The notes under the pieces: model-generated | Database searches by the model: none | What the model was told of the DNA's origin: nothing | What the model saw: the letters and a program-made list of their open reading frames with translations, nothing else | Position numbers and translations under genes: made by a program | Part shown: one piece after another, positions 17,796 to 26,731 of the stretch | Layout: each line of letters starts with the position of its first letter | How positions within the stretch are numbered: the first letter of the stretch is position 1 | Assembly: GCF_000380985.1 (NCBI RefSeq) | Contig: NZ_KB905696.1 | Coordinates: 124,001-188,000 of the forward strand | Reading direction: 5' to 3' | DNA from: Proteiniphilum acetatigenes DSM 18083 | GTDB lineage: Bacteria > Bacteroidota > Bacteroidia > Bacteroidales > Dysgonomonadaceae | Length of the DNA stretch: 64,000 nt

Positions 17796-17966
17796 ATGAC
17801 TAAAATTATTTATTTTCAATGGTGTCATATGGAACTCGCATTTAGTCATGTTCACTGAAGTTAGTCGTTTTCTACGCTCAACATAGTAAAAACAAGTTTT
17901 TCCTATGTATTCGCTTATCGAAAACGTTCTTGTGTAAAAACAGTTATCATGCTCGTTTCATATGAT
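17789..17966 (-). promoter_or_regulatory. PUL leader element B: alternative pairing around the SusD start codon
   Basis: Plus-strand CATATGAC (17793-17800, over the susD start codon), GTCATATG (17824-17831) and CATATGAT (17959-17966) repeat the arrangement of element A. In the transcript the middle CAUAUGAC can pair with GUCAUAUG at the start codon (8 bp) or with the upstream UCAUAUG (7 bp). The flanking segment GGAACTCGCAT next to the middle arm is identical in A and B. Unlike A, element B contains an extra hairpin at 17866-17926. CATATG is self-complementary, which weakens this copy taken alone. Confidence 0.45.
17866..17926. repeat. Nested hairpin inserted in PUL leader element B
   Basis: Outer arms CGTTTTC (17866-17872) and GAAAACG (17920-17926) enclose a second hairpin, ACATAGTAAAAAC (17881-17893) against GTTTTTCCTATGT (17896-17908), with one mismatch. 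Element A lacks this block, so it looks like a small insertion with terminal inverted repeats. Confidence 0.6.
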
Positions 17967-17986
17967 TTCTTATTTTTTATTACTAC

Positions 17987-20900
17987 TTAAAATGAAATAT
18001 TTACAGCAAATGTCATTGAGAATGGCAACGGGTAACTATTCCCCGGTGTTTCAGGATCAAGCCCCGTATAAAGATCATCACCCCATGTCTTTTTCAGGGT
18101 AAGTACATTATCGGCCCTCAATGCTAAACGAACTCTGTTTATTTTTGCTTTTTCCAATAACACTTTAGGAACTGTATATCCTAATTCCATATTTCGGATC
18201 TTCATATAGGAACCGCTTTCCACATAATAGGTAGAAAAACGCCCCTCATCGTTATAGTTATTAATGGACATAGCCGGAATAGTAGTATTTGTATTGGTCG
18301 GTGTCCATGCATCCAGTATACGCGTACCATAGTTCTCTCCCGAGGTACTTAATGCATAAATATCGGTCCATGATTTCCAACCACCTACATTCAATTTCTT
18401 TCCAAATATCCCATTTAAGAATACAGAGAAGTCAAAATCTCTCCAGGTCAACCCCAGATTAATACCATACTCCAGTTTTGGGTCCTGGTTACCTAACCAT
18501 GTACGGTCTTCGCTGTTGATTTTGCCATCGCCATTGATGTCACGATAACGGATCCGTCCGGGAGCAGCACCTACCTGAGTAGCGTGGGCTTCCACTTCTG
18601 CCTGGGACTGGAATAAACCATCGGCAATATATCCATACATAGAAGTACGCGAACGCCCTAAAACATTCTGGTCTGTTCCGTTCCCGGCAAAATTGTTAAT
18701 TACCTCTTCCGGCACTTTTACGATCTTCTGCTTATTATGTGAGAAAACTCCACTGACATCAAAGCCGACTTCTCCTATTTTGTCCGTATAACTTAGAGTC
18801 AGTTCAAATCCTTTATTATCTATATCGGCACCGTTTAACCACATATGAGCTCCCTCACCCAACGTGGCAACTGTTCCCGGCTTCATCAAAATATCGGTTG
18901 TCTTTTTGATATAATAGTCGAGGGAGCCTCCTAATTTTGAATTGAAGAACCCGAAATCTACACCAATATTATGTTGAGTAGTTGTCTCCCATTTCAGATT
19001 CGGATTGTTTCGCTGTGTCCGGCGAAAACCCGAAGGCAGGTTATTTCCTCCCTGGCCTGTGAAATCATAGGCTGTACCCCAGTTCCAATCATGGGAATTA
19101 TAGTCATACAAAGCCTGATACATTAAATAGGCTGCATAATCATCAATTCGTGAATTACCATTTTGTCCCCAACCATACCTGAGTTTCAAAATAGAAAATC
19201 CGGACAGCGCATCTCTCAGGAAAGCCTCGTTATTCAAAGTCCATCCCAGTGAGAATGCGGGGAATGTAGCCCAACGATTATTTTCTCCAAAGACAGAGGA
19301 AGCATCCCGCCGGAGAGTAAAGGAGGCCAGATAACGGTTATCATAATTATAATTGGCTTTACCAAACCAGGATATCAAAGTATTATGGCTGGAATTACCC
19401 CCGTTATCACGATCCTCTTCACCGGCATCTAACTGCATATACTCAGGCGTTTCGAGTGCAAACACACGACGGCTACCCCAATGGTGCTGATAATTATGAT
19501 CTATAGTCTCCTGACCGAGCATAACATCAAAATTATGTTTATCCACATCAAATACATATTGCAGGATGTTACTGTTATTCCAGTCGAAGTTATAACCGGA
19601 CGACTGAGTCACTTTATTTCGGCTCTCGCTCATGAAACCGGATTTATATGTCAAATCCATTATTCTCCTTGTCTGACCGACAAAATCTATACCGAGAGAG
19701 GAACGGAAAGTCAAACCTTTCAATAATTCAATACTGATATAGCCATTTCCAAACAAGCGCAAATTATCCTGACAATTCTGTAGATTATCCTCTATCAGTC
19801 GAACCGGATTCTGACGGTCACTCATCCCGCCGATAGGTCCTCCCCAACCTATTCCATCCACCGTATGAACCGGCACTATGGACATCAGCGACTTGGTAGA
19901 ACCTAAATTACCGTCACCTATATTGGGATTGCTTCTCCATTGAGAAATCGTAAAATTCTCACCGACCCTAACCCGGCCGTCCAACCAACTGTAGTCCGTA
20001 TTGACCCGACCATTGAAACGTCTGAAATAACTACCTTTAATTGTTCCTTTATTATCATAAAGATCCAGTGCGAACAAGGCATTACCACTATCGGTACCCG
20101 AAGAAAGCGTAATATTGTATTGTTGGATTTGTCCGGTCCTGAGTATTTCTTTTTGCCAGTCTGTATCAGCCGAACGCATTGTCTGTTCTATCGGATCCAG
20201 GAACTCTCTCCAGGAGACGTTATCCAATACCCAGTTTCCATTTGCATCCTGATGATCCTCATACCGGTATAAACCTCCGTGCCCATTCACATAACCAATA
20301 CCTACCTGATTAGGGTCGACATTCGGATTATCATTTTTAATTGCCCAATATTGAGCAATACCCCGTTGCTCGGTATTCATGAGTCCATACGGTTTCTTAC
20401 TACTGGTCACCGTATAGGAAGCTTTAAAATCTACTGTAGTTCCTCTCTTCCCTTTACGGGTTGTTATGATAATAACCCCGTTGGCCGCACGTGAACCATA
20501 AATAGAAGCGGATGAAGCGTCTTTCAAGACCTGAATTGATTCGATATCCAACGTGGCAAGCTCTTCCATGGAGCGGGTTGTAGGTGTACCGTCAATTATA
20601 TACAAAGGGTCGTTGTTGTTCAATGTTCCTTCTCCACGAATACGTACGGTAGCTCCGGGATTGGGTGAACCATTTGCGGATACTGCCATACCTGCCACCC
20701 TCCCCTGAATTGCACGCATGGCACTTCCGGTAGTGCTTGAACGGATCTGATCAACTTTTACCACAGATACCGCACCCGTCAGGTCTGCTTTTCGCTGGGT
20801 GGTATAACCTGTCACAACAACCTCTTCCAGATTCAAGGCATCTTCATTCAGCCGAATGACAATATCCTTTGCACTCGATGCCGGAACTTCTATTGTCTTA

Positions 20901-21187
20901 TAACCGATAAAACTCAATACTAATGTACCTGTACCCTCCACAGTCAGAGAGAAACGGCCATCAATATCCGTTATTGTTCCATTACTTTCCTTGTCCTTCT
21001 CTACGATAGAGACGCCAGGTAAAGGATCTCCCATTTCATCAAGGACAATACCTGTTGCTACTACTTTCTGCTGATTCACTTCACCGGAACGACCGGAAGC
21101 ATATACACTCTCCGGAATAGGGAACAGAGAAGCCACAAGTATCATACAACACATTGTTTTTTTCTTTAAAAATGCTACCTGATTCAT
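17987..21187 (-). CDS. SusC/RagA family TonB-dependent outer-membrane transporter
   Basis: The 1066-residue protein starts with a signal peptide ending near SVYA. A CarboxypepD_reg-like domain (ATGIVLDEMGDPLPGVSIVE near residue 44), the TonB box-like LEEVVVTGY near 120, a plug domain (IRGEGTLNNNDPLYIIDGTP near 188) and a long beta-barrel ending in Phe (MTFAVNISF) follow. It lacks an N-terminal STN signalling domain, so it is a transporter only. It imports the oligosaccharide bound by SusD using TonB energy. A GH32 gene precedes it and susD follows. Confidence 0.96.
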   Translation of the reverse strand: MNQVAFLKKKTMCCMILVASLFPIPESVYASGRSGEVNQQKVVATGIVLDEMGDPLPGVSIVEKDKESNGTITDIDGRFSLTVEGTGTLVLSFIGYKTIEVPASSAKDIVIRLNEDALNLEEVVVTGYTTQRKADLTGAVSVVKVDQIRSSTTGSAMRAIQGRVAGMAVSANGSPNPGATVRIRGEGTLNNNDPLYIIDGTPTTRSMEELATLDIESIQVLKDASSASIYGSRAANGVIIITTRKGKRGTTVDFKASYTVTSSKKPYGLMNTEQRGIAQYWAIKNDNPNVDPNQVGIGYVNGHGGLYRYEDHQDANGNWVLDNVSWREFLDPIEQTMRSADTDWQKEILRTGQIQQYNITLSSGTDSGNALFALDLYDNKGTIKGSYFRRFNGRVNTDYSWLDGRVRVGENFTISQWRSNPNIGDGNLGSTKSLMSIVPVHTVDGIGWGGPIGGMSDRQNPVRLIEDNLQNCQDNLRLFGNGYISIELLKGLTFRSSLGIDFVGQTRRIMDLTYKSGFMSESRNKVTQSSGYNFDWNNSNILQYVFDVDKHNFDVMLGQETIDHNYQHHWGSRRVFALETPEYMQLDAGEEDRDNGGNSSHNTLISWFGKANYNYDNRYLASFTLRRDASSVFGENNRWATFPAFSLGWTLNNEAFLRDALSGFSILKLRYGWGQNGNSRIDDYAAYLMYQALYDYNSHDWNWGTAYDFTGQGGNNLPSGFRRTQRNNPNLKWETTTQHNIGVDFGFFNSKLGGSLDYYIKKTTDILMKPGTVATLGEGAHMWLNGADIDNKGFELTLSYTDKIGEVGFDVSGVFSHNKQKIVKVPEEVINNFAGNGTDQNVLGRSRTSMYGYIADGLFQSQAEVEAHATQVGAAPGRIRYRDINGDGKINSEDRTWLGNQDPKLEYGINLGLTWRDFDFSVFLNGIFGKKLNVGGWKSWTDIYALSTSGENYGTRILDAWTPTNTNTTIPAMSINNYNDEGRFSTYYVESGSYMKIRNMELGYTVPKVLLEKAKINRVRLALRADNVLTLKKTWGDDLYTGLDPETPGNSYPLPFSMTFAVNISF

Positions 21188-21496
21188 AAAATATATATTT
21201 AGTTATCAATTAAACTTAAGGCACCTTTTTATCTCTCATATGGGAAAATATATAGTCAAATATTTCCCTCATAAATATTCAATTATCCACTGTTAAGATT
21301 TTTCATAGTTTTAATTTTTTATTCATAAATCATTCAACTCCATTTATTATTCCTCACTGACAAAAACAGGGATAAGGAACACAATCCACCCGATTATCGG
21401 GGAAGACTTCAACCAATTATCAAGCAATCTCCAACGATTTTTTCAGGATACGAACAAATAAGAGTCCTAAGCAAACTCTCTATTAATCCTCTAACA
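21188..21496. other. Leader between GH32 and susC with two small inverted repeats
   Basis: No gene is seen in these 309 bases. They contain the palindrome CCCGATTATCGGG at 21389-21401 and an inverted repeat GGGAAAATAT (21242-21251) / ATATTTCCC (21260-21268) about 55 bases before the susC ATG, next to a CTCATATG word. A separate susC promoter or a regulatory hairpin could sit here, but I see no clear -7/-33 pair. Confidence 0.4.
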
Positions 21497-22978
21497 CTAA
21501 TCTTTAATCTTCTGAATCTTTATATCCCGGATAACAGCATTCCCGTTTTTCACATAAAAGAAAAGGTTATTACCTTTTTGCTCAGGCAAACGGTTCAATA
21601 CAGATCGTTTATTATTTACAGACACATCAAAAAATTCACCATACACGATCACATCCAAAATGATAGTTTTTTCTAAATCTTTCACGGCCTGAATAGAGGT
21701 ATTATGCATTAACACTGTATGATTATCAGCATTTAATTCCAATCGGTAACCATTTCTATTCTTATCGATAGCACGTAAAAATAAGCCTAACTCCTCATAA
21801 TTTCCATCCGGTTCAATTTTCATTGAAATACGATAATTCTCCGGTAAACCGGCAAGGGAAGCAACGCCTATATTTCCCGATGCATTCATCTGAATAAAAT
21901 CATTAGATACAGATACGATATTCACCGGCGAAGCAATCTCTATAACCGGAGTAGATATCGGATCCATTGCCGGCAATACTTCTTTCAGAAAATGGGTAGA
22001 TAAAGTCCCATCCGGTTCCTGATAAAGCTCCCGAAACAAAATAGTACCTCCCCATATTCTGTCTCCGTTATCTTTATCATCCTTGCGGCAAGGGGAATAG
22101 GCTACAGCAATGCGACGACCGTCCTTGAAGCCGGCTGTTTTATAAACACTTCCAAAATATTCAATGAGGGCCTGAGATTCAGGGTATATCCAGGGTCCGT
22201 ATGCTTCTTTCGACATCAGATAATAGGTATGACCACCAATACTATATAATAGATAATACCAATCGTTCCACTTAAAATAATCAGCACATTCAGGCGTACC
22301 TCTTTGCCCTCCCAATGGAGACTCTATCTCTTCCCAGTTTTTCAGATCTGTTGAGACCAGATGCACCAGATAACCTCCAAAACCAGCCAATGAGGGTTCT
22401 TTTAAATTACCCGAAACAAACAGATGAAAAAGACCATCTATATCTTTAAAAACTTTCGGATCCCTGAAATCACGGCTGATACATTCTTCGGGAGCATAAT
22501 AAAACGGGTTGGGTTCCTGTTTCTGGTAATGGTATCCTCCATCTGTACTGATTGCATAACTCAATTGTTCATGCACTTTTCCCTCTTCTTTTACACGTGT
22601 AGCGTAAAAAGCATAGAATTTATCCCCTTCAGCAATAACCGAGCCTGTACATATCGATTTTTCCCACTCCTCATTATCTATTCCCAATGCAACCGGATAA
22701 TGTTTCCAGTGGATAAGATCCGTGGTTGTACTTAAGGCCCATTGATGTCCACCTAATCCATCCAGTCCGGCATGATGTCCTTCATCTAATAACCAATACA
22801 GATAGAAAGTTCCGTCGTGATAATAAGGCATACAATCGCCGGAAAACAAATGTTCCTCCACAGGTTTAAAATATTGCAGATGGGATGTCCGCTGGATAGA
22901 AGGATTATAATCTTTCACAACCTGTGCCATCGAAGAGATTGTAATAAATAAAAGAGGTATGAATAATTGCTTTTTCAT
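21497..22978 (-). CDS. GH32 family glycoside hydrolase
   Basis: From the ATG at 22978 the protein has 493 residues with a Sec signal peptide (MKKQLFIPLLFITISSMAQ), so it is probably periplasmic. The five-bladed propeller shows all three GH32 catalytic motifs: nucleophile Asp48 in SGDCMPYYHDG, the RDP motif at 172-174 in DFRDPKVF, and acid/base Glu230 in GTPECADYF. A beta-sandwich fills the C-terminus. GH32 enzymes hydrolyse beta-fructofuranosides such as levan, inulin or sucrose. The GDxMP form and GHHAGLDGLGGHQWA loop differ from classical WMNDPNG invertases, so substrate specificity is uncertain. It is the first gene of the leftward PUL operon. Confidence 0.88.
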   Translation of the reverse strand: MKKQLFIPLLFITISSMAQVVKDYNPSIQRTSHLQYFKPVEEHLFSGDCMPYYHDGTFYLYWLLDEGHHAGLDGLGGHQWALSTTTDLIHWKHYPVALGIDNEEWEKSICTGSVIAEGDKFYAFYATRVKEEGKVHEQLSYAISTDGGYHYQKQEPNPFYYAPEECISRDFRDPKVFKDIDGLFHLFVSGNLKEPSLAGFGGYLVHLVSTDLKNWEEIESPLGGQRGTPECADYFKWNDWYYLLYSIGGHTYYLMSKEAYGPWIYPESQALIEYFGSVYKTAGFKDGRRIAVAYSPCRKDDKDNGDRIWGGTILFRELYQEPDGTLSTHFLKEVLPAMDPISTPVIEIASPVNIVSVSNDFIQMNASGNIGVASLAGLPENYRISMKIEPDGNYEELGLFLRAIDKNRNGYRLELNADNHTVLMHNTSIQAVKDLEKTIILDVIVYGEFFDVSVNNKRSVLNRLPEQKGNNLFFYVKNGNAVIRDIKIQKIKD

Positions 22979-23061
22979 TGGAATAGGATTTTTTAAAGAG
23001 GCATTCATTTTGAGTTTTTATTTTACATTTAGATTACTGATCATCCGATATCTTTTGGACA

Positions 23062-23092
23062 CAAATATAGATATCTCACACACACAAACAAA
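23062..23092 (-). promoter_or_regulatory. Promoter of the GH32-susC-susD operon
   Basis: On the minus strand TTTG (23089-23092), a 19-base spacer and TATATTTG (23062-23069) match the Bacteroidota consensus closely. GATATC occurs on both sides of the -7 box. The transcript would have a leader of about 75 bases before the GH32 ATG at 22978. Confidence 0.75.
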
Positions 23093-23411
23093 CAATAATT
23101 TTACATTTTAGAGTATTTTAAACTATCATATTTATTACATTTTAATTCATAAATGATATTATTGAACATATAGAATTAACATAAAAACAGAGCAGGCAGA
23201 GATATCAATAAGATAGATTAATTAAATAAAAATCAATTATTTAATAGCTAAATCAGAAAAGTCGATGAAAAGAAAAAAAGAACTACATCACATTTATAAA
23301 ATGTAAACATTTGTCCATCAATATTTAACATTCCAAATTTCTAATCATAATCAAAAAACATATTTATCATGCATAATTTATTTTTAAGAAGAAAAAAATA
23401 ATTACATTTAT
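23093..23411. other. AT-rich divergent control region
   Basis: Between the leftward GH32 promoter and the regulator's operator there are about 320 very AT-rich bases with no coding signal. I see no further repeat or RNA element. Confidence 0.5.
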
Positions 23412-23438
23412 TTTTCATATATGCAAATTATATGAAAA
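23412..23438 (+). promoter_or_regulatory. Candidate operator upstream of the GntR/LacI-type regulator
   Basis: TTTTCATATA (23412-23421) and TATATGAAAA (23429-23438) form a perfect 10-base inverted repeat with a 7-base spacer. It ends 7 bases before the -7 box at 23446-23453, so a dimeric repressor bound here would cover the -33 region. Autoregulation by the adjacent GntR-type protein is the obvious hypothesis. Confidence 0.6.
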
Positions 23439-23445
23439 TAATAAT

Positions 23446-23453
23446 TACATTTG
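23446..23453 (+). promoter_or_regulatory. -7 box of the GntR/LacI-type regulator gene
   Basis: TACATTTG matches TAnnTTTG and lies 23 bases before the ATG at 23477. It shows that the longer open frame starting at 23432 is not the real start. Confidence 0.6.
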
Positions 23454-23476
23454 CATATCATTTTAAAATTCTCATC

Positions 23477-24568
23477 ATGAAATCTAGAATTAGTTACAGA
23501 ACTATTTACAACACCTTGAAAGATCAAATAGTAAAAGAGGCTTTCCGTCCGGGTTCAATGTTACCGACAGAGCAGACCCTGGCCGAAAAATATTCTGTAT
23601 CTCGTCCGACCATTGCTAAAGTATACAACCAGTTGCAGGAAGAAGGATTTGTCAAAAAGACAAAAGGGTTGGGAACGGTTGTAGTCTATCAATGTTCAAA
23701 TACTACTTATACTTTTGGCTTACTATTACCCGGCGCGGGTGAGTCCGAAATATTTTCCATCATCAATGATCAACTTCTCAGACAATCGGATATCGGTCGA
23801 TTCAATTGTCTTTGGGAAGGAGCAACTGCAAGTAGTGCAGAAATCAGAAAAACACTTATTGAAACATGCTGTGAAAGCTATATAAATAAGAAGGTAGATG
23901 GAATTTTCTTTTCCCCATTAGAACGGGTTCCGGATTCTTACGAAATAAACCTCAGGATTTGCAAGGCTGTGAAAGAGGCCAATATCCCACTCATACTTAT
24001 CGATAGAGATGTTCTGGCGTTTCCCGAGCGGAGTGAATTCGACCTGGTATGCATTGATAACTTCAATGCGGGCTGTGTTATGGCTCAACACCTGATAGAA
24101 CAAGGATGTGAGATAATTCACTTCTTTCACCGCCCCGATTCGGCGAACTCCGTCGCTCTTCGCCTGTCCGGTGTAAGAGATGTCGTTTTAAAGAATGGTT
24201 ACCAATTTAATAGCCACAATATATTTAACGGCAACCCCGAAGATCTGGATTTCGTAAAACAAATGGAGATTATTCCCGGAAAAACAGGGATTGTATGTGC
24301 TAATGATTCTACTGCTGCAGTATTAATGTCATCATTAGACGCACTGGACATTAAGATATCATCAGACGTATTAATGTGTGGCTATGATGATATGAAATAT
24401 TCTAAACACCTCAAACATTCCCTGACATCATACAGGCAGCCGTGTGAAGAGATCGCCAATATCAGTATTGAATTACTCATGCGCAGGTTAAAGGACAATG
24501 ACCGAATTCCCATCACAGTAACGCTGACAGGAGAAATAGTTGTCCGTAATTCAAGTCAGTTTCTCTGA
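23477..24568 (+). CDS. GntR-type regulator with LacI-like sugar-binding domain
   Basis: The 363-residue protein combines an N-terminal GntR winged helix (SYRTIYNTLKDQIVKEAFRP, then LAEKYSVSRPTIAKVYNQLQ) with a C-terminal periplasmic-binding-protein fold as in LacI/AraR regulators (DGIFFSPLERVP, LILIDRD, GIVCANDSTAA, CGYDDMKYS). Such hybrids usually repress sugar genes until the ligand binds. The gene lies divergent to the GH32-SusCD operon and just before the GH32-like lipoprotein, so it probably controls both. This is unlike many Bacteroidota fructan loci, which use hybrid two-component sensors. The perfect palindrome before its promoter may be its operator. Confidence 0.9.
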   Translation: MKSRISYRTIYNTLKDQIVKEAFRPGSMLPTEQTLAEKYSVSRPTIAKVYNQLQEEGFVKKTKGLGTVVVYQCSNTTYTFGLLLPGAGESEIFSIINDQLLRQSDIGRFNCLWEGATASSAEIRKTLIETCCESYINKKVDGIFFSPLERVPDSYEINLRICKAVKEANIPLILIDRDVLAFPERSEFDLVCIDNFNAGCVMAQHLIEQGCEIIHFFHRPDSANSVALRLSGVRDVVLKNGYQFNSHNIFNGNPEDLDFVKQMEIIPGKTGIVCANDSTAAVLMSSLDALDIKISSDVLMCGYDDMKYSKHLKHSLTSYRQPCEEIANISIELLMRRLKDNDRIPITVTLTGEIVVRNSSQFL

Positions 24569-24642
24569 TAACAGATCCAGCCAATTGCTTCTCACTACGC
24601 CTGTCATTCATTGCAATAACAATTATTTATATACCTACAATA

Positions 24643-26712
24643 ATGAATAAAAAACAACACACACTGCCCGTAATTATTCTTATGATTATCAGCAGCATTT
24701 TATTAGTTAGCTGTATGGAGAAAAAGAGATCGGTACAGCTTGAACTATACTCTTCTCCCTGGAATTTTATAACAGAGGATACGCCATTAAGCACTCTCTC
24801 GGTACAAAATAGCAGAGCAGATCTTACCGTCCCGAACGACAGTTCCAGTTTCACTATCAAATTGCAGGTAAATCTTCCCTTTGTAAACCCGAAAAAATCG
24901 ATTCTCACTATTCCTGACGTATTGGAGCTAACCGTTTATCAACATGATGTCAATGACAGAAAACAGCAGAACTACCCGGCCTATCCAATGCCCGACGGTT
25001 CGGTTCCTGTACTGGAAGCATCTCTTCTGCTCCATTTACCGGTCGAACCCACCGAAGCCCGATACATGCAGGTAGGTCTTCCTCTTGCCATGCTGAAAAA
25101 GCCGGCAGGCGATCATGAAGTTATTCTTCATTTTTCAGGAACTCAGTGGACTATTTATATCGACAACGAACTAATGGATAACGATTTCCCATTGGGTTAT
25201 CCCAAATGGGGAACGTCAAACTCATGGCAGATAGATCCGTCTGTTGTATCCAAAGCGGAAATATTCTTTCCGGGAATCGAACCTCAGAAAGTTGCATTAA
25301 ACAGTCCCCGCATTTCACAGGAGATACAATACTGGACTCCTCCCGGACATAATACCTGGGTAGGCGATGTAGCCACTTTCTACCATAAAGGACGCTATCA
25401 TATATTCTATCTTTACGACAGGCGTGGACATGCCAGTAAATTCGGACGAGGAGCTCATTACTTTGAACACATCTCCACAGCCGATTTCAAGACATGGACA
25501 GAACATCTTGCCGCAACTCCTATTGAGGAACAATGGGAAACATTCGGAACAGGGACGCCCTTTATTTTCAACGACCAGTTATGCATCAGCTATGGGCTCC
25601 ATACCACACGCATTTATCCACGAGAACAAACAACATTGCCTTTGCTGTGGGATTTCTACAATACACATAACGTTACAGGTTCTTTCCTCTATGATACAAT
25701 CCCCGGTTATCCGGCCGGATCTACTTACTCTATCAGTGAGGATGGTATCAGTAACTTTAAAAAAACTCACATATTGTTTCACCCTTGTGAAAATCCAAGC
25801 GTTTATACCGATCCCGAAGGGCGGTTGCGTATGTTAGCCAACTATGGAGCCAAAGGCACATGGGAGTCAGAATCTATCGATGGGGGCTGGTGGAGTGTCA
25901 ATCCCGGATTTCCTCCGGGCGGTGATTGTACATTCTTCTTTCGCTGGGGCAACTTCGATTATATAATCGGTGGTTTTACGGGATTATGGTCGAAACCGGC
26001 CAGTGCACCGGAAGACAATTATGAAAGTATAGTTGAGAAAGGGTTGGATTTCTATAACGGGATGTGCGTACCGGCTATTACGGAGATATCAGACGGACGT
26101 TTCCTGATGGCCGGATGGATTCCTATGGTAAACTGGGGAGGAACCCTCAATATTCATGAAATGATCCAATATCCTGACGGAAGAATCGGCACCAAATGGA
26201 TGGAAGAAATCATTCCCACAACCCAAAAAGCCAAAACACTGACCCGGGAGGTGAAAGAAACATCATCCTTTACCGTCGACAACTCTTCTTTCATGCTTAC
26301 ATTCGATGTAAATCCGGGAGAGGCAATATCAGAAAAAATGGGATTGCTATTGTCGGGATCCGATGAAGACAAGACTTGTGAATTACAAATCACCCCCCGG
26401 GCAAAAAGAGCACAGTACGGAAAAGGAAATACCACCCACTATTCCGAAGAGGAGAAAACATTACGTGAAGGAGGCTATCCCAATCATGCGCGCGATTATG
26501 CGATCGAAAATCTGATTGGCACCGATAAACCGTTTACGGTTCGTATAATTGTCAAATATGAAGAAAAATATGGCGGTTCACAAATCGACACGGAGATTGC
26601 AGGTCAACGCACCATGATCTCTTTCCGTCCCGGCTTGAAAGTAGAAAATTTATTATTCAGGTCGGAACAATCTACAATCAAAAATGTTAAGATAGCTTCT
26701 CTCAAAAATTAA
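24643..26712 (+). CDS. Divergent GH32-like lipoprotein
   Basis: The 689-residue protein has a lipoprotein signal with Cys24 (ILLVSC), an N-terminal beta-sandwich of about 180 residues, a five-bladed propeller similar to GH32 (about 225-530) and a C-terminal sandwich. Nucleophile-like Asp242 lies in VGDVATFYHKGRYHIFY. At the RDP position I find ENPSV (383-387), and at the EC position GGDC (426-429), so the usual stabiliser and acid/base are not obvious. It may be a surface fructan-binding or hydrolytic protein with rearranged catalysis. It follows the regulator by 74 bases on the same strand. Confidence 0.75.
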   Translation: MNKKQHTLPVIILMIISSILLVSCMEKKRSVQLELYSSPWNFITEDTPLSTLSVQNSRADLTVPNDSSSFTIKLQVNLPFVNPKKSILTIPDVLELTVYQHDVNDRKQQNYPAYPMPDGSVPVLEASLLLHLPVEPTEARYMQVGLPLAMLKKPAGDHEVILHFSGTQWTIYIDNELMDNDFPLGYPKWGTSNSWQIDPSVVSKAEIFFPGIEPQKVALNSPRISQEIQYWTPPGHNTWVGDVATFYHKGRYHIFYLYDRRGHASKFGRGAHYFEHISTADFKTWTEHLAATPIEEQWETFGTGTPFIFNDQLCISYGLHTTRIYPREQTTLPLLWDFYNTHNVTGSFLYDTIPGYPAGSTYSISEDGISNFKKTHILFHPCENPSVYTDPEGRLRMLANYGAKGTWESESIDGGWWSVNPGFPPGGDCTFFFRWGNFDYIIGGFTGLWSKPASAPEDNYESIVEKGLDFYNGMCVPAITEISDGRFLMAGWIPMVNWGGTLNIHEMIQYPDGRIGTKWMEEIIPTTQKAKTLTREVKETSSFTVDNSSFMLTFDVNPGEAISEKMGLLLSGSDEDKTCELQITPRAKRAQYGKGNTTHYSEEEKTLREGGYPNHARDYAIENLIGTDKPFTVRIIVKYEEKYGGSQIDTEIAGQRTMISFRPGLKVENLLFRSEQSTIKNVKIASLKN

Positions 26713-26731
26713 GGGAAAACAAAGTATACAC

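Noticed and set aside
17796-17855. Longer N-terminus for SusD from a GTG at 17855
   Set aside because: It would place a lipoprotein signal internally and covers the leader element; the ATG at 17795 gives a proper lipobox.
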